NCBI GenBank assembly: GCA_030622635.1
Contig: JAUXFX010000011.1
Coordinates: 1-34,736, forward strand
Length of the DNA stretch: 34,736 nt
Direction: 5' to 3'
Source: Bacteroidota bacterium
GTDB lineage: Bacteria; Bacteroidota; Bacteroidia; Bacteroidales; JADFUO01
Shown: positions 16,533 through 23,487 of the stretch, piece by piece
How the letters are laid out: every line of letters starts with the position of its first letter
Numbering within the stretch: the first letter of the stretch is position 1
Notes under the pieces: model-generated
What the model saw: only the letters and a program-made list of their open reading frames with translations
Told to the model about the DNA's origin: nothing
The model's database searches: none
Position numbers and translations under genes: made by a program

Positions 16533-17903
16533 ATGGCTAAAACCAAAATTGTATTTTTCTGTCAAAATTGCGGGGCACAATCACCGAAATGGATTGGCAG
16601 ATGCCCTTCCTGCGGTGAGTGGAATACTTATGTTGAAGAAGTTGTTCATAAAGAAAAAGATAAAGACCAGATTGCAAAACTTTCAACAAAAAAAGATTCC
16701 GGAAAGCCGGTACCTGTCAATGAAATTAAAGAAACTAAGGAAAATCGTATAAATACTAATAATACTGAACTTAACAGGGTATTAGGCGGGGGCTTGGTTT
16801 ATGGTTCATTGGTTTTAATTGGTGGTGAGCCGGGTATTGGCAAGTCCACATTAATGTTACAAATTGCACTTAATATTAAAAATCTTAGGGTTTTATATGT
16901 AACCGGTGAAGAAAGCCATCAACAAATAAAAATGAGGGCAGAACGTATCGGAATTAATAATCCAAACTGTTATATCCTTACTGAAACTTCAACACAAAAT
17001 ATTTTCAGACAAATTGAAAAATTAACTCCTGATATTTTAATAATTGATTCTGTTCAAACCTTGCATACGGATATTATTGATACATCTGCAGGAAGCATTT
17101 CGCAGATAAGGGAATGTGCTTCCGAAATGCAGCGTTACTCAAAATTAACTGATGTTCCGGTTTTTTTGATCGGGCACATAACAAAAGAAGGAAGTCTCGC
17201 CGGTCCGAAACTTTTAGAACACATGGTTGATACCGTGCTTCAGTTTGAAGGCGACAGAAATTACGGATACCGGATTTTAAGGGCAACAAAAAACCGTTTT
17301 GGCTCAACATCTGAATTGGGAATTTATGAAATGCAGGATTCCGGATTAAGAGAAGTATCCAATCCATCGGAAATACTTATCTCGCAAAGAGATGAAAACG
17401 TTAGCGGTGTAGCAATAGCTGCAACTTTAGAAGGTATGCGACCCATGTTGATTGAAGTACAGGCTTTGGTCAGTTCTGCTGCTTACGGAACACCACAAAG
17501 GTCATCAACGGGTTTTGATTTGCGGCGTTTGAATATGTTACTTGCAGTTCTGGAAAAAAGAAGCGGTTTTCGTCTAAGTGTTAAAGATGTGTTTTTAAAT
17601 ATTGCCGGCGGAATAAAAGTTGATGACCCTGCAATTGACCTTGCTGTTATTTCTGCTATTTTATCTTCAAATGAAGATCTCCCGATCGATCAAAATATTT
17701 GTTTTTCTGCTGAAGTCGGATTATCCGGTGAGATCAGACCCGTGAACCGTATTGAACGAAGAATCGGTGAAGCTGAAAAGCTTGGATTTGAACAAATTCT
17801 TATCTCAAAATACAATAAGAAAGGACTAAATCTAAAAAATCCTAAAATAAAAATTACAACTGTAAGAAAGATTGAAGAAGTATTTGAACTTCTTTTTGGG
17901 TAG
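16533..17903 (+). CDS. radA: DNA repair protein RadA (Sms)
   Basis: RadA is a RecA-like helicase that promotes branch migration of recombination intermediates. The 456 residues have an N-terminal C4 zinc finger (Cys10, 13, 24, 27), Walker A GEPGIGKST (98-106), Walker B in DILIIDSVQT, the RadA-specific KNRFG motif (253-257) and a C-terminal LonC-like domain (GGIKVDDPAIDLAVISAI, FSAEVGLSGEIRPV). Length and order are standard. It ends the panC-to-radA gene run; a 680-bp non-coding convergent junction follows. Confidence 0.97.
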   Translation: MAKTKIVFFCQNCGAQSPKWIGRCPSCGEWNTYVEEVVHKEKDKDQIAKLSTKKDSGKPVPVNEIKETKENRINTNNTELNRVLGGGLVYGSLVLIGGEPGIGKSTLMLQIALNIKNLRVLYVTGEESHQQIKMRAERIGINNPNCYILTETSTQNIFRQIEKLTPDILIIDSVQTLHTDIIDTSAGSISQIRECASEMQRYSKLTDVPVFLIGHITKEGSLAGPKLLEHMVDTVLQFEGDRNYGYRILRATKNRFGSTSELGIYEMQDSGLREVSNPSEILISQRDENVSGVAIAATLEGMRPMLIEVQALVSSAAYGTPQRSSTGFDLRRLNMLLAVLEKRSGFRLSVKDVFLNIAGGIKVDDPAIDLAVISAILSSNEDLPIDQNICFSAEVGLSGEIRPVNRIERRIGEAEKLGFEQILISKYNKKGLNLKNPKIKITTVRKIEEVFELLFG

Positions 17904-17976
17904 AATGTATTAGTGGCTTGGTTGTTTTTAAACAAATTCCAAAGCTTCCCGAATACTCTGAACTGTAGAAATTAAT

Positions 17977-18092
17977 AGGCAGTTTCAGGTTTCAAGTTAA
18001 AAAATAATTGACTAATCAATAAGACTTTCGGGAGATTAAATCGTAGAAGGTGCTGCGGCACTTCAGGGTTTAATCCTTATTGTTACCTGCCT
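17977..18092. repeat. Long nested hairpin of unknown nature between radA and the defence operon
   Basis: Nested complementary pairs are AGGCAG/CTGCCT (17977-17982 with 18087-18092), AATAAG/CTTATT (18018-18023 with 18076-18081), GATTAAA/TTTAATC (18034-18040 with 18069-18075) and GAAGGTGC/GCACTTC (18046-18053 with 18058-18064, one bulge). The inner 64 bp would fold into a strong imperfect stem. It could be a structured RNA or an extragenic palindrome. No RNA family was recognised. Confidence 0.5.
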
Positions 18093-18178
18093 GGTTTTGT
18101 TCTTTTTAACTATTATTACTTTGTTTTCAAAGACATGGAAAAGAAAGAGCTTAACAGAAGTATGATTTTCCCCCGTTT

Positions 18179-18313
18179 TTAATATTTGATTATTTTCTGA
18201 TTTATTTTTCCTGATGTGGTTAATACTTCAATAATATAAATCCCCGCTTTCAATTTACCCATGTCAATATTGGTTTTCTGCTCATTTAGTTTCCCTTGAA
18301 TTCGCTCACGCAT
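18179..18313 (-). pseudogene. Relic of a T9SS type A C-terminal sorting domain
   Basis: The minus strand encodes a 44-residue stretch ending in a stop, with QGKLNEQKTNIDMGKLKAG, then IYIIEVLTTSGKINQKIIKY. The pattern GxLxxG-IYIxxV...G....K.IK is the end of the C-terminal domain that directs proteins to the type IX secretion system. The body of the protein, usually hundreds of residues, is absent: the frame hits a stop about 95 bp further upstream after A/T-rich sequence with no further similarity. It is best read as the 3' stump of a lost secreted-protein gene, removed when the neighbouring defence operon or repeats arrived. Alternatively it is a recombinational cassette end. Confidence 0.6.
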
Positions 18314-18412
18314 AAAACGTTTATTGATGCAAAAGTTTAATATATAAAACTAAAATAAGTATTTACCAGCTTATATTTATGCAATAAAAATATTAATATA
18401 ATTGTCTATATT

Positions 18413-18435
18413 GGTTTAAGTTGCAAACTTATACC
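18413..18435. repeat. Palindrome at the left edge of the defence operon
   Basis: The 23 bp form a near-perfect inverted repeat (10-bp arms around a 3-nt centre, one mismatch) with TAAGTT/AACTTA cores. It lies about 150 bp past the end of the EEP nuclease gene, next to a short locally GC-rich word (GCAGCGCGGG). The rest of 18436-18583 shows nothing recognisable. Confidence 0.45.
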
Positions 18436-18583
18436 AGAGGGCTATTAGCAGCGCGGGTTTTATTGTTCATCTCTGTTAATATTCTGATATGTATAGATAT
18501 TTAAATTTGCTTTCATTTATCCCGTCCTCCCATATTGCTTATGAGTCTTTGTTAATTTGTTCAAGTGTTGTGGTGTCGATATT

Positions 18584-19294
18584 TTAATCCTCAAAATCTA
18601 TAATTATTGGTTTGTGGTCACTATATTTCATCCATTTTTCATATGTTCCAATTTTGACATCTTTTAATCGTTTAATAAAATATTCGGATGCAAAACAAAA
18701 GTCAATATGATATGGTCTTTCAATTTTTTTATGCATAAATAAAGTCGCGTCTTTTTCTTTTCCTTGTTCTTGCTTGTAAAAGAAATGATATGTGCTTTTT
18801 ATTCCTTTATCACTTAAGTGATTGACAATATTTGTGTGGTTTGCTTCACGTCTTGGTCTATCCCAAATTGCGCTGCTATTAAAGTCTCCTGCAATCATTA
18901 TTTTTTCAGTATTCAATAGTTCATTATAATAATTTATTGCATTCCAAGTATGAATTCCATAATTATCGTGTTTCTCTGGTTTTTGACACCAAATTGCTAA
19001 TAAAACGAATTCAAAATCATTGCTTCTAATAGAAAGTGGCAAAACATATCTAAAATCAGGATTATGTTCTTCGATTAATGAAATTTTAAATTCACTATAT
19101 GAATATACTCCTATTCCTTTATTCAAATTATCACCATACCAAAAAACATTATTAGGTATCTCAATCCCTTTTTTAAACTTTAATTTTTCAGGACTTTCAC
19201 TTTCGGGGACAATTATAATATCTGGTTTTTCAGTCAGTATAAATTCAGCTTTTTTTCTAAAAGCCATATTACAGTTCCAAGTTATTAATTTCAA
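18584..19294 (-). CDS. Endonuclease/exonuclease/phosphatase (EEP) family protein
   Basis: The 236-residue EEP fold protein has LITWNCNMAFRKK (Asn7 metal/active-site region), the catalytic Glu in VPESES (Glu31), AGDFNSS (135-140, Asp and Asn), HIDFCF (195-200) and the terminal SDHKPIIIDF (Asp225-His226). All catalytic positions of the DNase I/exonuclease III-like superfamily are present, so it is probably active, likely as a nuclease; phosphatase activity cannot be excluded. The start is TTG at 19294: homology begins there and no ATG exists upstream before a stop. It is the last gene of the minus-strand defence operon, 37 bp after the membrane protein gene. A nuclease effector or accessory role is inference from position. 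Confidence 0.8.
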   Translation of the reverse strand: MKLITWNCNMAFRKKAEFILTEKPDIIIVPESESPEKLKFKKGIEIPNNVFWYGDNLNKGIGVYSYSEFKISLIEEHNPDFRYVLPLSIRSNDFEFVLLAIWCQKPEKHDNYGIHTWNAINYYNELLNTEKIMIAGDFNSSAIWDRPRREANHTNIVNHLSDKGIKSTYHFFYKQEQGKEKDATLFMHKKIERPYHIDFCFASEYFIKRLKDVKIGTYEKWMKYSDHKPIIIDFED

Positions 19295-19331
19295 TTTGTC
19301 TTTTTTAATGAGATTGACTGTGTGTAAAGCT

Positions 19332-19937
19332 CTATTTTAGTTTATTTTTTTCAATGAGATTAGTGTAGCTTTCTGATTCCTTAAATTTATGATACTGTCT
19401 TTTGAATAAATATTTAATCTTTCCTTTTCCATAAAATAAACCAAAAGAGTTTATTAGACTAAAAACTAAAACAATAAAAATGACTACTCCATAACTTTTT
19501 AGAAAGGAATCCCAAAATTTAAAAATGTAAAAAAATAACAAAATAAATGATAGCAAGAATATATTTACGCAAAAGTGATATAGACTTGTGTAAATATTAG
19601 CTCTACTTTTCTCTTCAGGAGAAGCATTATTGTCATAATATGAATAAAACTTATTGTCAATTATAAAAACTTCAATTTTTTCAAATTCTTTATGTAACAA
19701 TACAGTCGGCATATTATTTATAAAGAACGGAAACTTTTTTGGTATATCAATAAAGTCTAATGATATCCCAACCATAAGAGATATAATAGCACAGACAGTA
19801 ATATTGGCAAGATTATTGTCTAGTGAAGATATTATGCTACTATCTATTAATGGAATTGCAAATCCAGTAAAATAAAGACCGGGGAAGATAATTATCAATA
19901 ATTCCCTAATTGTAAATTTTTCTAATCCTTTTTCCAT
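19332..19937 (-). CDS. Four-helix membrane protein of unknown function
   Basis: The 201-residue protein has predicted transmembrane segments at about 12-31, 45-62, 118-140 and 148-168. A soluble loop of about 55 residues separates helices 2 and 3 (DIPKKFPFFINN to NNASPEEKSR), and the C-terminal tail is basic (KYLFKRQYHKFKESESY). I do not recognise the family. It lies 45 bp after the AlbA_2 gene and 37 bp before the EEP nuclease gene, on the same strand. Small membrane proteins at the end of defence operons can act as membrane-damaging effectors or anchors, but nothing in this sequence proves either. Confidence 0.75.
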   Translation of the reverse strand: MEKGLEKFTIRELLIIIFPGLYFTGFAIPLIDSSIISSLDNNLANITVCAIISLMVGISLDFIDIPKKFPFFINNMPTVLLHKEFEKIEVFIIDNKFYSYYDNNASPEEKSRANIYTSLYHFCVNIFLLSFILLFFYIFKFWDSFLKSYGVVIFIVLVFSLINSFGLFYGKGKIKYLFKRQYHKFKESESYTNLIEKNKLK

Positions 19938-19982
19938 AATATTGTATTTAGTTTTTACTGTTTAGATAACGATTTAAAACTT

Positions 19983-21050
19983 TTATTCCTTTTGCCAATG
20001 ACTTTCAATATATTCAAGCATCTCGGTTGGTGATAGAGCCTTTGTTGATGCAGAACGCCTTATATAAAATTCTTCTTTCCCGCCTTCAGCAATATTTTTT
20101 AGCATTATGTGCTTTTTAGTATTAGGCTTTACTTTTATTTCACAAATTAGACTCCCATCTATGTTATGAAACTTAATATTTAAAAATGAAAATGCCTGAT
20201 TGCCAAAATAATTTCCAATTAGATTATCTAAATGCTTTTGAAACCCATCAATTTTGTCACTGCTTTTTTTAAGAGCACTAAAATCGTTTTCTAAACCTAA
20301 AATGTTTTTATTATCTTCAACTCCAATCAATAATGTACCCCCACTAGTATTTATGAATGCAGCAATAGTTTTCATTGATGAATGCTCAACCTTTTTATCA
20401 GGTTTTTTTTGATGCATACAATAACGTAATGTAGATTTAAACTCAACAATTGAGGATTCTCCATTTTCAATTAACGATTTTATCCTGAGCTGTTCTTTAG
20501 TTTGAGTAATTAGTTTTTTACTAACATTACTAACTTTTGAATATGTCTTTTCTTCCTTGTTTTTATCAACAACTTCGTTTAGTATGTTTATGAAAACAAA
20601 TGGGTCCGTAAATTCATATCTTTCATTTTTAATTTTTTCACTTAAATACGATAAACCAGCATTTGCATATTCTTCAATTGCAGTTATTAAATTTGATATT
20701 ACCTTCTCAATATTATCTTCTTCAAGTTCCTCTAATTCATCCCATTCATATTTAACTATTTCTTTATCAGAAAAAAGAAGCATTAATATGTAATCAACAA
20801 TACCTTGTGGTTTCCAATCTCCTATTTTGTAGAAATCTTTTTTACTAGAACCATCAGATAGAGGTAACCTTTCTTTCCTATTAAACCCGATAAAAAAAGC
20901 ATACATGAAGATTTCATAATAAGGACCAAATAATAGGAACTTTCCTTTTTTACCTCCTTTAATAGCTGATAAATCTACTACGTCTTTTTTAGAACCCTGA
21001 TACCTAGGACGTTTTATGTAAATTTTATTACGTAATTCCTTACTATTCAT
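19983..21050 (-). CDS. AlbA_2 (Schlafen-type) domain protein with a distinctive N-terminal half
   Basis: The 355-residue protein has two parts. The C-terminal half (about 188-345) is a typical AlbA_2 domain: ENGESSIVEFKSTLR (195-209), AAFINTSGGTLLIGVED (230-246) and the terminal FYIRRSASTKALSPTEM. This fold binds nucleic acid and, in some relatives, acts as a nuclease or nucleotide-binding sensor. The N-terminal half (about 10-140: KRPRYQGSKKDVVD, KGKFLLFGPYYEIFMYAFFIGFNRKERLPL) is not part of AlbA_2. It recalls the short proteins annotated as dnd system-associated protein 4, a resemblance I cannot verify here. It begins 12 bp after the hook ATPase gene. A role in recognising DNA or phosphorothioate status within the system is inference. 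Confidence 0.8.
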   Translation of the reverse strand: MNSKELRNKIYIKRPRYQGSKKDVVDLSAIKGGKKGKFLLFGPYYEIFMYAFFIGFNRKERLPLSDGSSKKDFYKIGDWKPQGIVDYILMLLFSDKEIVKYEWDELEELEEDNIEKVISNLITAIEEYANAGLSYLSEKIKNERYEFTDPFVFINILNEVVDKNKEEKTYSKVSNVSKKLITQTKEQLRIKSLIENGESSIVEFKSTLRYCMHQKKPDKKVEHSSMKTIAAFINTSGGTLLIGVEDNKNILGLENDFSALKKSSDKIDGFQKHLDNLIGNYFGNQAFSFLNIKFHNIDGSLICEIKVKPNTKKHIMLKNIAEGGKEEFYIRRSASTKALSPTEMLEYIESHWQKE

Positions 21051-21062
21051 ACCTGTTTTAAT

Positions 21063-23261
21063 CTATTTATAACAAATTATTTTTGTTTCTCTCTCAATTT
21101 GGGATTTGTTTTCTTCTATCTCATTTAAATAAAAACTCCCAATTTCTGATTTCTTTAATATCCTTTCACCTGTTTCTGTAAGATGACTTTCACGCTCTTT
21201 ATCATAAAGTTCTTTTACCAGAATGATACTTTGATTAAAGACATTTGGCACTTCATTAAAAAAACCTTCAATAAAACCTTTGCCAAAAGCTGAAAGAGGT
21301 GCATCAGCGATTAATGGGTAGTCAAAGGTTTGTTTATTATAACGAGATGATATAATTGCCATTACAACTGCTAATTTTTTCATACGCTGAAAGCCTTCTG
21401 ATAATCCAGTAATAGGATTCCCACTCTTGTCAACAACTTCGAGTATTACTGTTTCACCTGAGGTTTTAGAAAGTTTGAGTATTCCTCCATCTACATTATT
21501 ACCAGCTGTAAGATTTTGAAAATGTTTATTTGAATTGGTCTCTAAACGTGTGAGGATTTCTGAAAAAATTCTATCTTTAGTGTTCCCTATGATTTTACTA
21601 ATATCAGTAAGCAACTCAGTGGTTTCTTTATATTCTTTTGGCAAATCTGAACCACCTAATTCTGATATCCTTTTATCAACATTGTCGATGCTGATTTTTA
21701 AATTATCGATTTCCTTTTTATACTTTACAATTTCAATATTACACTGACCAATTCTTTGATTTGCATTTGCATAACTTTCCAAGATATTTTTATCCTTATC
21801 TTTTTCATTGTTACTTGTTGAACTACCACCAAATTGAAATAATTCTTCTCCTGCCTGTTCTTTTTTCTTTAAAACTTCACGAATTTCATTTTCGTATTTA
21901 GCTGCTTTAGACTTTAATTGCTTTACACTTTCATTAATCCCAATAATTTTCCTGTAATATTCTTGTGCATTAATTTGAATATCACCAAAAAAATCTTTAA
22001 AATCATTTTTTGAAAGTTGTTCTTTTAGTAAATCTGGTTTTGGTCGGTCTTTAACTTTTTTCATGTATAACCACTCATCAGAACCTTTTTTTGCTTCCCT
22101 ACCACAAACAAAACAGATTTCTTGCCCTATCATTTTTTCTAACGAAACAAAATCAGGAGAACCATCAGGTAGGACTGTAGTAAAAATATCGGTCGGCAGT
22201 TCATTCCTCAATTTTCTTTTCATTCTTTTTTCGAGAAATTCATCTCGAATATTTGAAAATGTTTTCATTTCTCCATCTAAATTCATCAGCAGCCATGAAT
22301 ATTCGGGATTGAAGAAATATGAATTAATATTGTTTAACAGATTTTCATATTCTTTTGAAAGTATAAGTTTTTCCTTTTCAAATTCAGAAATCTTGTTTCT
22401 GAATTCACTTCTTTTTTTAGAATTAGTTATGCTATTGAGTAAATTTGATCTTTCTTCTTTTGAGCTATTTAAAGTGTCAATTGTTGCTTGAAGTAGTTTT
22501 TCATTCTTAGCTAAATCGCTTACCAATTCTTCTTTTTTTTCTAATTTTTCATCAAATTCATTTGCATTTTTTGTATGATGTTTTCTCATTGAATCAAAAT
22601 CTTTATCTGAACGTCTTAATAAATAATCCGATAGTTCAACTAATTCTTTAACTCGATTAATATTAGTTAACTTGTTAATTGCCTTATCCAGACTATCTTT
22701 TGTTGAGAAGTCAATCATATTATCAATTTCTTCACCTTGTAGTAATGCGTATGGCTGCAATCCCTTAAGTATGATATTATCTAAAATTCTCTGTTGATCC
22801 TCCAAACTATACACCTGGTGAAAAGTTTTTAGATCTAAATCTCTTTTTGAAACTTCCTGCTCTATTGCTTCAGATTTCCAACATTTTTCATGGAGAGGGT
22901 TTCCTTCTTCGATACGTTTTGAATAAAAGTATTTTTCAACAATGTATTCAAATTTTGAATCTTGATATGAAAGCTTAACTCCAACTCTGACACTATCGCC
23001 CAAAGATGTTTCATCTTTTGCTTTATCTGAAATGATTTTGAAAGTAACATCCTCAACTTTGTCATCTTTATTTAATTCAGAATCATATACAATGTCTTTT
23101 AGTAACCAAAGTATTCCATTGAAAAATTTAGATTTACCAGCTCCATTATCTGCAACAACAATATTTAACCCTTCTTTAAAATTGTAAGTATTGTTTTCAT
23201 AACTACCGTAATAGTTATAGAAATTTTCAAAGTATATTGAATTAATAATATTAACACTCAT
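21063..23261 (-). CDS. Rad50/SMC-like ATPase with CxxC hook
   Basis: The 732-residue ABC ATPase has Walker A ADNGAGKS (37-44) and a Rad50/DndD-like loop LLQGEEIDNMIDFSTK (about 174-189). Long coiled coils surround a hinge with CFVCG (Cys383 and Cys386), a Rad50-type zinc hook. The C-terminal half has the ABC signature in GLSEGFQRMKKLAVVMAI and Walker B YPLIADAPLSAFG. Rad50-like proteins dimerise through the hook and act with nucleases on DNA ends. No Mre11-like phosphoesterase is present; the nearby nucleases are the PLD-like helicase and the EEP protein. Its start is 1 bp after the stop of the 74-residue gene, so translation is probably coupled. It is distinct from DndD, which lacks the cysteines. 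Confidence 0.88.
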   Translation of the reverse strand: MSVNIINSIYFENFYNYYGSYENNTYNFKEGLNIVVADNGAGKSKFFNGILWLLKDIVYDSELNKDDKVEDVTFKIISDKAKDETSLGDSVRVGVKLSYQDSKFEYIVEKYFYSKRIEEGNPLHEKCWKSEAIEQEVSKRDLDLKTFHQVYSLEDQQRILDNIILKGLQPYALLQGEEIDNMIDFSTKDSLDKAINKLTNINRVKELVELSDYLLRRSDKDFDSMRKHHTKNANEFDEKLEKKEELVSDLAKNEKLLQATIDTLNSSKEERSNLLNSITNSKKRSEFRNKISEFEKEKLILSKEYENLLNNINSYFFNPEYSWLLMNLDGEMKTFSNIRDEFLEKRMKRKLRNELPTDIFTTVLPDGSPDFVSLEKMIGQEICFVCGREAKKGSDEWLYMKKVKDRPKPDLLKEQLSKNDFKDFFGDIQINAQEYYRKIIGINESVKQLKSKAAKYENEIREVLKKKEQAGEELFQFGGSSTSNNEKDKDKNILESYANANQRIGQCNIEIVKYKKEIDNLKISIDNVDKRISELGGSDLPKEYKETTELLTDISKIIGNTKDRIFSEILTRLETNSNKHFQNLTAGNNVDGGILKLSKTSGETVILEVVDKSGNPITGLSEGFQRMKKLAVVMAIISSRYNKQTFDYPLIADAPLSAFGKGFIEGFFNEVPNVFNQSIILVKELYDKERESHLTETGERILKKSEIGSFYLNEIEENKSQIERETKIICYK

Positions 23262-23262
23262 G

Positions 23263-23487
23263 CTATTTAATTTTCTGGAATTTTTTAATTTGGTTATAGA
23301 TTGATGAATAAGGAATATTATTCTCTTTTCCTTGAATTATCAATTTTAATAATTCAACTATCGGTTTTGATGGCTCATGCATCCCCATTTTTTCAAGTTG
23401 TTTTTCTGAAAAATTATATTTTTCAGAAAAAATTGTGTCTCTAAGAAGTTCTTTAAAAAGTTCGTTAGCTGTCATATCATAATTCAT
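23263..23487 (-). CDS. Small helical protein within the dnd-linked operon
   Basis: The 74-residue protein, rich in Lys, Glu and Leu, begins MNYDMTANELFKELLRDTIF. It is predicted to be all-helical, with QLEKMGMHEPSKPIVELLKL in the middle and a basic C-terminus (YNQIKKFQKIK). I recognise no family. It overlaps the end of the helicase gene by 11 bp and ends 1 bp before the hook ATPase start, so it is almost certainly a real gene translated in coupling with both. A bridging or regulatory subunit between helicase and ATPase is a reasonable inference. Confidence 0.75.
   Translation of the reverse strand: MNYDMTANELFKELLRDTIFSEKYNFSEKQLEKMGMHEPSKPIVELLKLIIQGKENNIPYSSIYNQIKKFQKIK

Noticed and set aside
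22063-22491. 142-residue plus-strand ORF opposite the hook ATPase gene
   Set aside because: It mirrors the coiled-coil coding sequence and has the Ser/Phe-rich bias of an antisense frame. No motif or start signal supports it.
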